Shown here in pieces: positions 1-11,100 of a stretch of 64,000 nucleotides of DNA. Numbering within the stretch: the first letter of the stretch is position 1; the number at the start of each line of letters is the position of its first letter. A program made the translations under genes and the position numbers. The stretch lies in assembly GCA_028583405.1 (NCBI GenBank), contig CM053257.1, forward strand, positions 30,611,293-30,675,292, in the 5' to 3' direction. Below the pieces are notes generated by a model. It saw nothing but the letters and a program-made list of their open reading frames with translations, was not told the DNA's origin and did not search any database. The stretch comes from Pogonophryne albipinna. Its lineage: Eukaryota > Chordata > Actinopteri > Perciformes > Artedidraconidae.

Positions 1-1357
1 TGGAACTGATGGTTCCCAAATTACCCAGAGGTGAGTCCGCCTGGACTTTATTTTTCTAAACCTCTCTAAAAAGGTCAAATTTAACTTGTTTTGCATCAAT
101 CTTGATACAGGGTACTTATTATATGTTATAGTTTGGATTGCTAAAGCTTTTAGTCTACTAACCCATCATTCAAGGGTGGTTTTTACTATAAGTAATGCGT
201 TTTTTTTAGGCGGACATTAGAATTCACATGTTTTTACTATGTTCCATCTGAATTTACTTTAAAATAAAAACATCTATATTAATTCTGACACTTCTACATC
301 CAACTCACAGATGTAACCTTGCTTTGAGAGAAAAGATTATTAATTTACCCCTTTTAGAAGTGAAGATATAGTCTTTGTTGTGTTAGTGGCATTTTCGAGC
401 CTGAAACCTGAAAAACAGGCTCAGGGCTTAAGAGGTTAAATTGGAAAAAAAAAAAATGTTGGGGGGGGGAAAGTCAAACTTTTATTTGTGCATGCAGTCG
501 GCGTTGGACTGGAAGTACCGGAGACCATAAACGGTTTTGAATACTTCTGTCACATAGTGATCATCTTCTCAATAAAATATCTTTGCTGATGTTTTTCCGA
601 GTCTTCTGGCCAATCAGAATCAAGATTGTTGCCGGAAGTCCCCACGGAGAATAACTTTGCGGTAGAACTCTTCTTTATACATCCATGGGTACAACTTCAG
701 ATAAAAATGAATATATGAAATATGACCCCCGGTTTGATGATTGACAGGTCACAGAACAATGGGAGCTATCGACCCTTACCCACAATTTAAAGTAAGTCAC
801 ACAGACTATCTCCTCTTTACTCTTCTCGCAGCAAGATGTCAGAACAAAGTGAAAAACAAACAATGGCATAAAATATTATTAATATGTCGGGTAGTAATTG
901 GGTCGCGATCTATTGACAAAGGAAAAAGTGGGTCCCGAGGCCTGACCAGTTGAGAACCACTGGCCTAGAGAGCCCTGACGGCTCGCCACTGTCACCGACT
1001 GATGTGTCACCGGGACTCATGAGGGTCCGAACGGTGAACACCGTGGTTCCCGACGCGATAACAAGGCTACAGATAGCGATGAGCTTGAATAATCAAATAT
1101 TGATAGCTTAGCTTGGCTTCTGCTCTAAGAGTAGTAGCCAGCGCAGCGAGATGATGAAAAAGGACTGAACTTGTTGAAAACACCGGGACTTATGCCTTCC
1201 AGGGTCATGCGAGGTCACACATGACTTTTTTGACATAAATACTCGACCAGCGCATGCGCTAGACAGAAGATATCCAGTGCCAAACACTGCCTCTGGCAGT
1301 CAGTAAGGATGAAATATAACTTCTTCCAACAAAACACAACAGCAGATAATGCCCAGG
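1..1357. other. Noncoding DNA with old repeat remnants
   Basis: No exon was recognised here. The missing exons 9 and 10 of SLC22 copy A would be expected at or left of this stretch and are not visible in it. At 949-962 the sequence GTTGAGAACCACTG looks like the terminal inverted repeat of a hAT/Charlie-type element, but no matching left end was found. The stretch 541-740 shares words, in opposite orientation, with part of the element at 22804-24334, which suggests an older repeat common to both. The short reading frames in this stretch look like chance. Confidence 0.5.
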
Positions 1358-1949
1358 GCCCAGGAGTTCAAAACTTTTAATCTCAATCAGATCCGATCAG
1401 ATTTTGAAATCCCATTTTTTGTGATCCAGGATCAGACAAGTCGGCCAAATTTTGTCCCTGGAGTTCAAAGCAATTCAGGATAGGATCACCCTGATCCAGA
1501 TTACGACTTTTCAGGATGACTAGATCCTGAATATCAGTGCTTTAATTCTACCGATCACCATCTAGTGGACATGAAAAATAATACAAGGAAGACAAGAGAC
1601 CACATTGCAGAGACATCTATTGTCCGCAATTACTTTTGAAAGGTGATGACAGATGATGGACTTTTTTTTTTTGAAGATATTTTTAATTTAATCTAAATTA
1701 CATTTGTGATTGACAATCTTTTATGAGCATACACATTTATGTCATCAACATTTGGTTGAAAACAAAATAGGCCGCCATAAACGTGAGCAAAAAATGGAAA
1801 AATAAAATGTATTTCCCATGAAGGCTAAGAATTGTGTATTATTTCAGTTAACAAACTTTGCCATCTAATTTAAATTGAAACATATTTTAAAATAAATTGT
1901 ACAGTATATTTTGCTCTGGTAATCCACTGGAAAAGTTTTGAACTCCTGG
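1358..1949. mobile_element. MITE with about 19-bp terminal inverted repeats in the copy A locus
   Basis: The left end CCAGGAGTTCAAAACTTTT (from 1360) is the exact reverse complement of the right end (to 1949). The words GCCCAGG at 1351-1357 and 1950-1956 flank it as a direct repeat. The paralogous site in copy B, near 10130, reads GCCCAGGAATCAGG without an insert, so this element inserted after the A/B duplication. The palindromic boundary leaves the exact target duplication uncertain (7-9 bp). It has no coding capacity and is probably a non-autonomous DNA transposon of hAT type. Confidence 0.7.
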
Positions 1950-2410
1950 GCCCAGGATATCAGGAAAAAGACAGAACAGGATGAAAATAAACCAAACGCC
2001 CTAAGAAGTTTCCAAACTGGTTGAAACTGTTTAGTCCTCATATCATCTGGGTCAAAGGTGACCTGGTTTGACACCATTATTTTGTAAGACAGGTACAAAG
2101 TTCCAAAAGTGATGAGTGGGTGTTTACTGGCATATTTTATATTGTAGAACTAATCATGAAAATCTCATAAGGTGCGACGTTTGTTCAGGCCATTAACCAG
2201 AAGCCCGTGCAAACACATTTTGACGTCAAGACAAAGGAAATGGAAGTGGGAAAATGCTAACTTGTGTTCAAGCTTAAAGACTTCTCAAGCATTGTCCATA
2301 TTTCCATTTTGCCAGCGAACAGCATGTCAATCAGAAAAGTAGAGAAACTCTCATCTACCCTTTTCAAAAAAACAGGATGTAGATCCTTCAATATATAAAA
2401 TGAGCTGAGC

Positions 2411-2784
2411 TTAAAGGGGCCCTTTTATGCATTTGGGGGTTTTGCCTTTCCTGTGTAGTGTGATATAGGTTTTTGTGCATGTAAATGGTCTGCAAAGGCT
2501 AAAATCCAAAAGTTCCCTACAGAGGGAGTTTATCTCGCACACACTCCCCCCTGGCCTGAAACGCCTCGCTTTGATTCGTTTGTTTACTTCCATCACAAAG
2601 TGACATCACTTGGCAGTTGAATTATCACAACAGAGCTGGCCAGCTAACCAATTAGAGCAGACTGGGTTTTTGGTTTCAGACAGAGGGTGAAAATAGGTTT
2701 TCAAGCAGTATGAGAAAAATAAAGAGCTCTCTGAACATTAAAGTAAGTAAACAACTGAAAACTAGTATAATAGGGCCCCTTTAA
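2411..2784. mobile_element. TTAA-flanked MITE in intron 8 region of SLC22 copy A
   Basis: The ends TTAAAGGGGCCCT (2411 on) and AGGGCCCCTTTAA (to 2784) are inverted repeats bounded by TTAA, the pattern of piggyBac-like MITEs. Related, decayed copies occupy the same intron position in SLC22 copy B (right end near 11168) and copy C (right end near 22454). The insertion therefore predates the tandem duplication of the transporter gene. Confidence 0.65.
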
Positions 2785-2831
2785 ACCCTTAATAAAACAA
2801 TTAAAAGCAACATTTTCTAAATAAGACTTAC

Positions 2832-5161
2832 CGGATGATTGTTGGGAACAGTTCCCCAGAGTAGAGATAGCAGCAGTTGAATGAGGCAGCGAGGCAACCT
2901 TTACCCAGTACAGCCATACACGTGCGTGCAATCTGTTTATCTGCACATGGAGTGAGACATTCATCAGAGGACTGTGTTGTTTCTGCAGTATAATATTCAA
3001 CTTGTATACATGTTTTCAACCATACCATAAGGTATCAGCAGGTTGATCAAAACAGTGATTCCAGCGATGATGAGAGCCCCACATTGTGATGTGCGCCGTC
3101 CAAAATAACTCATAGATATGACTACGACGACTTTAGCAGGGATGTCGACAACTCCGAAGATCACTTGGATCAAGTAGAGGTCCACCCCAAACTTCTGCAG
3201 ATCCATTGCAAGACCGTAGTAAGCAAAGCTCGTGGATAACCTAGGTTTTTTTTTGAAAGAAAGCATTAACAGTGTCAATGTAATTTCGTATTTGGTGCTG
3301 AAAAACTGAGATTTTTACAAGAAGGAACATGTACCAGACAGCACTGAGGCAGATCGTCATTCTCCTCATTGTAGGTGTGCGGAACAGATCCAGGACAGAG
3401 TGGGTGCCTTGTGAGCAGGACATCTCTTTCTTCATGGTTTCCTGCAGCCTCTATGTATACCGACAAAAGATTAATGTATTTTATACACATTAATAAACAC
3501 AGATAGATGGTATAAACACAGCACATTCTCTTACCTTCATGTCGATTTTCTCTCCCTCTTCCTTCCGTCCATTAAATTTCGCCACACTTTTAAGGTTCTT
3601 GATGGCTTGTTCAGGGTTATTACTCATAACTAACCATCTTGAAGATTCATGAAACCACCTGTGTGAAATGTGTGTTCTGTTAATCGTGCAAATAAACATG
3701 CATCAGTGATTCTGTTTTGCTTTGATTTGCATGTCAATACTTGGCATCTTACCATGCAATGAGGAAGAAGACAAAGAAAGGCAAAGACACAGCCAGGGTT
3801 AACCACCTCCAGTCCCGGATGAAGTACGCGATGAGCGCCAGTAGCAACTGTCCAACTGTGTAGCAGTAACCTGTCGTTGTCCCGACCATTGTTCGCACAC
3901 TAGTGGGGATCCACTCCACAACTTGATATTAAAGAAAAAAGAGATAGAGAAAGAGGTATTTTTATTTTATTTAGTACAATTATTCTTCTTTAATCATTAT
4001 GCATGTTGACTGCTTCTATTTAAGTTGTTTTACGCTGATTGTACCCTATCCAGCTAAATGTCTTACTGAGCGAGAAGGTGTTGAGCCCCACGCCGGACAT
4101 AGCCATGCCACAGCCAAAGCGGGACAGGCAGAAGAGCGGGAAGGTGGTCGAGAAAGCAGCACATGTTCCTGACACAGCCATCAGCAGGTTAGAAATAAGC
4201 AATAGGATGCGTCGACCATATCTAGAGCCAAGTGGGTTAAAGAGTTAATTCAGACTGTATCAAATCATATGATTTTAACAAGGTTGAATGAAAAAAAAGA
4301 CATGTTGTGTAGTGTGGGACCATTTTAAAGGGGAAATATGATGCTAATTTTCTGGTTCATTCATGTATTCTGGTTTTCTAGTAGAACATTTAATTATGCT
4401 TTAATGCCAAAAAAACTCAAATGTTCTCATACTGTATTTCAATAGATATGTGTGTTTTTTCATAAACACACATATCATGTTTTAAAGTTACATACTTGAT
4501 GTTGCCGCATATCTGACATAGCACAACGTTCCTTTAACTGTAAATCATTAGTGATGAGATCAATGTTACCTGTCTGAAAGACCTCCAAAGATAACAGCAC
4601 CCAGAAGCACACCTCCCATGTAGACCGTCTGTCCCATTTGCTTCAAAGACCGCTGATCACACACCAAATTCCACTAAAAAATATGGAACAACCATTTAAG
4701 GCACAGGACAAGAAAACATATACACATAAGCAAAGAAAAATAAAATATATTCCTACCTCAGATATGATTGTGGATTTCATGTGAGTCATGTTATAGGTCC
4801 ATCCATCGGAACATCCCTGCAGGTCAACATCCAAACCAGCGTTAGTGTCTCCCTCCTTCCCTGAACTGGAGCTCCCGTTTTTTGTCAGGAGGTGCCACTG
4901 TGGAGCCGCGTAACGCAAGCACCTCTCTGGCTTCCCTGTCTGGTCCAGCGGCACCGTGACCAGCAGCGCTTCCTCTGCACTCATCTGGGACTGAGACAGG
5001 TTTGTGTGTGCGTTGCAGAAGTGAGGGGGAACCAATACCACAAAGTTCTGCAGCAGGTTGTGACTGGCATACAACATCACAGGTATGCAGAGAAGGGTCG
5101 TCTGCAGGATCTGGAAGCGTCCTGTGCTCCCTACCTGCTCCAAGAGTTCCCCAAACCCCAT
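2832..5161 (-). CDS. slc22a6l: SLC22 organic anion transporter, copy A (exons 1-8, partial)
   Basis: Major facilitator superfamily transporter of the organic-anion clade, expected in the plasma membrane exchanging organic anions. Exons on the minus strand: 1 at 4757-5161, 2 at 4570-4673, 3 at 4067-4221, 4 at 3753-3921, 5 at 3535-3658, 6 at 3335-3450, 7 at 3026-3240, 8 at 2832-2940; all have GT-AG borders and keep frame. It starts [17 protein letters not shown], then has a first membrane segment and a large extracellular loop with possible N-glycosylation sites (NLS, NMT). The family signature DRYGRR spans exons 2 and 3, and exon 7 carries [19 protein letters not shown], close to OAT1/OAT3. 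Exons 9 and 10 should lie beyond the left edge. Similarity is to SLC22A6/A8 rather than OCTs; the exact orthologue is not settled. Confidence 0.85.
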
Positions 5162-6757
5162 AGTGGTGTACTACAAAAACTCCACAAGTTAACTTTATGT
5201 TAATGACAGCACATCCTGTTGTTGGTAGGTTCCTTTGGAAAACATAAAAGTAAATAGTAAGTTGTTCCAGCACCTGTGAAAGTAGCAAACATAAGGTGCA
5301 AGAGTAAAATATAATGAAAAAATGTTTGGATAATTTGAAATTCAATAGACTTAACTGCTGAATAATCTTTTCTCATAACATTAACATTTACAAAACGATT
5401 GCTGGGCCAGAGAAAATCATTAAAACCACTTATACGTGATGCAGTCAACTTAAATTAGAATTCTTAGAAAGTGTTCCAAAAAAGGAAGTCCTTAAAAGCG
5501 AGCCGAAAAAATCAAAAAGAAGTAAAAATGGTCTCTGTTAGTGCAGTCTGTTAAAGTGAGTAATCGGCTCTCAAACTCCAACAGCTTTTCAGGACTTTGG
5601 ATTATAAGTGCAATGTAACCTCTTGAGGTATTAGCGACTTGTTCACCAAACACTGAGGCAGAATGTGGAGTCCTTGCTGTGCAGGAACAATGTCCGGATG
5701 AAGAGTTCCAGTACAAGTGAGCTCAAACCAAGGGCTCATAACTATGCTCAGCTGTTTTCCCCTTTTGCACTGAGACCTTTTCCCTGCCCTTTATTGGTTA
5801 CGTAACATGAATGACAAGGTGATAGAGTGTGTGTCTGTGAATGTGAGGTCAAACAAACTGATTTGGTTTCATTAGTAACTTCTTTATCAGTTGCTTTAAT
5901 ATTTTCTATAATTGTTTGCATGTTGTCTTGTATATAAATCTACATTATTTGTTCACTGGTTCAAAGGAAACACCATAGTCAGAAATTTGCAATCAGGCAT
6001 ACAGAAAAGGGAAAACCAAAAGTAAATGTTTGATAAGAATTATAGCTGTGTTTATTTGGAGTCGGTTGACAGTTCAACTGAACTGCAGCCTGATAAAAAA
6101 AATGTCTTTACTTCTGAGTGCAGTTTGTGATCCAAGCAGCCATCGTTGCAAATATTAAAGGTCAATCATTAGTTGAAAAATCCTCCACTTTAAAACTCGC
6201 TTCAATATTTTCGTGTCATAAATATGAGATATTAAAGTACAGAACTTATTGTCATTTGAAATATATATCATTGCATTTTAAATTGTCTATTAATTTACAT
6301 AACTATTCCATCCTGACAAGCAGCAGTTTATTGACTGCTGTATTTTTAAATCTCTTTTTACAACATTTTAATATGCTTCCACTGTATTTATTCTTAAATG
6401 TCTTTTATTTTATTTTGTAAAGCACTTTGGGTTGTCGTGTGCTGAAAGGTGCTGTATAAATAAACTTGCCTTACAATTTTAAATCGGTTTTAGCCTAAAC
6501 AGATATTTCTCTTTGGCAGACACAATGGAAATATACTCACTTGTTATTTTCTTAATATGTTTAGTGAAAAGTCTGACACAGTGCAGTCTTTCTCATAGCA
6601 CTTATCATAGTTATTTAGCATAGCATTTAAAAGACAAATTATTTCCGTACTTTACGTTGTCTTTTTAGAAGTGGATAAAACTGCCCATTGATTTTGCCGT
6701 CATGCACTCATTGACAGTCAAAATTTACTTTTGTCCATTCAAAGACATGTTCTAGAC
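5162..6757. other. Upstream region of SLC22 copy A, with an L2-like LINE tail
   Basis: This stretch is the 5' flank of copy A. It is closely similar to 17818-19000 upstream of copy B, so the duplicated unit included about 1 kb of upstream DNA. At 6421-6473 the words GCACTTTGGGTTGTCG and GGTGCTGTATAAATAAACTT are the typical 3' tail of fish L2-type LINEs, on the plus strand. That tail is absent from the copy B flank, so it arrived later. No promoter element could be identified with confidence. Confidence 0.55.
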
Positions 6758-7348
6758 CACATGTGTCAAACTCAAGGCCCGGGGGCCAAATCAGGCCCTT
6801 GGTGGATTTAATGTCGGCCCGCAGGATAATGTTTAATTACTATTAGATCTGGCCCGCCGCTATATTGCACGCACACCTTCACTCAATCCTGAGGATTTCC
6901 TCAGCTCAGAGCCTGACCCCAAACATTGATGAACTTGCACCCAAGATGAGATGCCAAGTATCTGGCTTGAACTAGCATCACAGCAGCAAACTGAGTTTCA
7001 ATGGATGTTTCCTTCTGCACTTTTTTTCTTGAGACAACAGGGCATGTTTGGTTTGTTCTTTGAGGGAAATAGTTTTGTTGTAGCCGTTGTTGTCCTGTGG
7101 AAAAATGTAATCATAAGAAATGACTCCAGAAAAGCTGCAGATAGAGCCATAAGAAATGAATGCAACTGATTATTTAATGTTTAATATTGTTTTTATAGGC
7201 AATAATTTAAGCTTTGTTAGTTCAAGGTTTAATATGTGCAATAAGTTCATTTCAATACGTTTTGCAATAAACATTGAACCAGTCCGGCCCTCGACTAGTA
7301 CCGATGTTTAAATGTTGGCCCACTGTGTATTTGAATTTGACACCCCTG
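6758..7348. mobile_element. Non-autonomous hAT element between SLC22 copies A and B
   Basis: The ends CACATGTGTCAAACTCA and TTTGACACCCCTG are imperfect inverted repeats, and the 8-bp direct repeat TTCTAGAC sits at both borders (6750-6757 and 7349-7356). An 8-bp target duplication with CA..TG ends defines the hAT superfamily. The interior carries GGCCC-rich words typical of the abundant fish elements of this type. No transposase frame is present, so it depended on another element for movement. Confidence 0.85.
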
Positions 7349-8103
7349 TTCTAGACTGTCTGTGAGACTCAAAAGATTAATATTTAAAGACTGGGTGACA
7401 TTTTACCTAAAATATGGAACACCAGAGGTCATTCTTGAGATCATGAAGTGAAACAGACAAATGTAAACAGGAGTAGGTTCTGTGTGTGATTGAAAAACAT
7501 AATTATCTACCTGATTTCATATTGTTTACTTATTGATTGATATGTTAGCATAAGGCCCAGACAATGAATGACAGACGCAAACCAGTTAAATGTAAATCCT
7601 CTTGTCACAAACTTCTTTGTCTGACTTGTTTCAGTAATTGTATCAGACAGTGCCCATTTAAAAGTAGCCTGGATAAAGAAGTGTGCAAAGTATTTCAGTT
7701 CAACAGAGCAAAGGGAATGAGAAGACTTAAATGTGTAGGTGCTGATTTTAGTGAAAATATAGTTTTGTTTTCAAATACAAGATTGCAAGTAATAAGAAGT
7801 TATACAAATACCAGTAAAAGCAAAGCACCTGTAGAAGGCACATTTTCTAAAATATAAAAACATGATTTATGCAAATCCAGACTAAAATCCTCCTATAACA
7901 CAAACACACACAGATCTAATTGTTCACAGCTATTCATTTCACTGTATTGACCTGTCTTATTGCAACTCCACCTGTCTAGCAGACATACAACATAATAAGC
8001 TTTCTATTGAAATCAAACTAATAAACAGGCCGGAGAAAAAGCAGTAACCAAGATATGTTCATTGACATGTGAGGAAAACCTCAGGAGCAGAATCCATATG
8101 CCC
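7349..8103. other. 3' flank of SLC22 copy B
   Basis: Noncoding DNA downstream of the copy B stop codon. The segment 7636-7855 is nearly identical to 20037-20240 downstream of copy C, so this flank was carried along in the tandem duplication. An open frame crosses it in both places but has no recognisable domain and no splice context, so it is not called as a gene. Confidence 0.5.
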
Positions 8104-11100
8104 TCAGGCCGTCTGCTTTAGGAGATCTGCCTGGGTGTCTTGCAGGATTATCGCTTCCTTTCGTGATGCTTTGGAGCTTCTCCCAGTTCCCCTGTGGTCA
8201 AAATAGAAAATGAAAATATTGATGTCTCTGTCTCTCTCTTAATGTCTAAAATGCCTCCAGTATACTTTACTAAAAATGTATGTTTTGTTTTGCAGAGATG
8301 TAAAGAAGGAACAGATCCTGTCCCCCCCTGATCTTACCTGTCCTCCACATCTTGTATTGTGTCGGGGAGGGGTGAGCCAAGTGTTTCTGGAAGAAATATG
8401 GCAGCAATTCCACTGAGGATCGGAGCGCCGCCATAGATCAAACCCGGGAGCCAAGGTAGATAGTCGGCCGTGAGAAGCACCATCGGGGCCACCATGGCTC
8501 CCAACCGAGCCATCATGGATACCCAGCCCATGCCATTCTGACTGAGGCAAGGCAAGGCAAGGCACGTTTATTTATAGCACCTTTCAACACAAGGCAATTC
8601 AAAGTTCTAAACAAAATTGAAAGACATTCAGACAAAGGCATTTAAAAACAGTCATTAAAAAGAAAAGTTAATAAAAGAAACATTAAAAGAAAAAATACAT
8701 GTATAAGAAGTATATGAATAAAAAGTATATGAAACTATTCAGAACGATTTTAAAAGCAATGTATTTCTATTGGTAGTATGTTTCGTGCCTGCACCACGTC
8801 TTTTTGTCCGGTCGGGTCTTGGAAGACCAGAAGCTGTGTGGTTCAGATAAATAAATGGGGCTCAGAGCCTCAGAATACTGAAATCTGTATTTTTAAAATC
8901 TTTTTTTCCTTCTAATTTGTTATTATTTGGTGCAGGCACGAAACATACCAATAGAAATACATTGCTTCTAAAATCGTTCTGTGTCAGAATACTGAAATCT
9001 GTATTTTTAAAAATATTTTTTTCCTTCTAATTTGTTATTATTTATATTGCTTTTAAAATCGTTCTGTGTGGCACGAAAAAAATGGGGAAATCATGTTGGT
9101 GAACACAAATCAATAGATTAATTTTGTGACTATAACACGAAATGCCGTGAGACTGGGTAGTATATTCTTAAGTTGATAGTAGGCTGATTTAGTAACTATT
9201 TTAATGTAACTGTTGAAACTCAGGTCAGAGTCCATGACTACACCGAGATTTCTGGCTTTATCTGTTGTTTTGAACATTGCAGACTGAAGCTCAGCGCTAA
9301 CTTTTATACGTTCTGCCTTGGCTCCAAAAACCATTACCTCAGTTTTATCTTTGTTTAATTGGAGAAAGTTCTGACACATCCAGTCATTGATTTGTTCAAT
9401 GCACTTACTCAGTGTCTGAATTGGAGCTTAGTATTCTGGTGAAATGGTTACGTACATTTGTGTGTCATCCGTAACTTATTTTGTTGTTTTTCATTATCTG
9501 AGCCAGTGGTAGCATGTAGATGTTAAAGAGAAGAGCCCCCAAGATGGAGCCTTGAGGAACCCCACATGTCCTATTAGTCAACTCAGATGTGTATGTACCG
9601 AGAGAAACAACGTTTTTTTTCTGTCCATTAAAGTATGATTCAAACCAATTTAGAACTGTTGCCGAAAGTCCCACCCAGTTTTCTAGTAATATGTTGTAGT
9701 CCACAGTGTCAAATGCAGCATTGAGAGGGAGAGAGAACAACCATAACTCTAACATTAAAGCGATGCTTTTCCTGTAAATCAGTGATTGTGGGGCGAGTGA
9801 TAAAGAATAATGTATATAAGTACTGTTATTGATTTTTTAAGAAAGAAATTAAAATTGAGATTATAGGCTCCTATTTCAGGACACAGCTGAAGGTGTACAA
9901 GAGGTACATCATTGTTAAAATGAATGCCTATCCTATAAAAGCCTATGAAAGTTCAAAGCAATGATAGGGACAAGGGTTTTTAGTAACTATTTAACGGATT
10001 AGAAAAAATATGCATTTACTATGTTTGTTTTGTTGGTGACACAGTATGCAGATGATAAGCAAAGACACATATTCAGCATGACTTCTGCCAGGAAATCTTC
10101 TTCCAACAAAAAAACAACAGCAAATAATGCCCAGGAATCAGGAAATAGAAAGACCATTATGAAAATAAACCAAAAGCCCTAAGAAGTTTCTAAAAGAAAA
10201 ATAAATAAATGTTTAAGATGTTTTTAAGATGTTTGTGGGTTTTAAAGGGCTTTCACTGTTTAGTCCTCATATCATCTGGGTCAAAGGTGACCTGGTTTGA
10301 CACCATTAATCTTTATCTGCTTTATCTTCTCTCTGTACAATAAACTGCAGACTCACCTTTTTTTTTTTTGGTTGTTTCTGCCTCAACAGTTAGTGGTGGC
10401 ATGACTTCAATTTCCCCACCACTAAGATAAAAGCGGACTTATGTACAGTGTAAAGAGCTAAGAAGTAGTAGTAGATTTACCCAATTGTTAGCAACCACCT
10501 TTGTTAAGGCATGTCAAAAGCTCCAAAAGTGGAGTGTTTGCTGGAAATGTTTATATTGTAGAATTAATCGTGAAAATCTCATAAGGAGAGACCTTTGTTC
10601 AGGCCATTAAGCAGAAGCCTGTGCAAAAAAGAATTGACTTCAAGAAGAGGGAAATGGAAGTGGGAAAATGCTAACTTGTTTCAAGCCTAAAGACGTCTGA
10701 AGCATTGTCCACAGCAAGTAAAAAAACTCTCATAAGTCCTTTTGAAAAAGTCAGGATGTATCCTCCGGTAAATAAAACGAGCTGAACTTAAAGAGCTGAA
10801 CTTAAAGAGGTTTATGCTTTTGGGGTTTTTGCATATAGTGGGTGAAATAGGTTTGTGTGCATGTAAATGGTCTACAAAAGGCTAAAATCCCAAAGTTCCC
10901 ATAGTGACATCACTAAGTAACACTTGCGCTTCTATTGGCTAGCGCTACAACACATTGTACATGATAGGTTAAGGGGCGGGACATCCCTAGGCAGTTGAAT
11001 TATCGCAACAGAGCCGGCCAGCTAACCAATCAGAGCAGACTGGGCTCTTGTTTCAGACAGAGGGTGAAAAGAGGTTCTGCAGCACAGGCAGTATGAGAAA

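Noticed and set aside
4892..5203. Plus-strand open frame of 103 codons opposite SLC22 exon 1 (also at 17548 and 40715)
   Set aside because: It is the antisense of a well-supported coding exon and is conserved only because that exon is.
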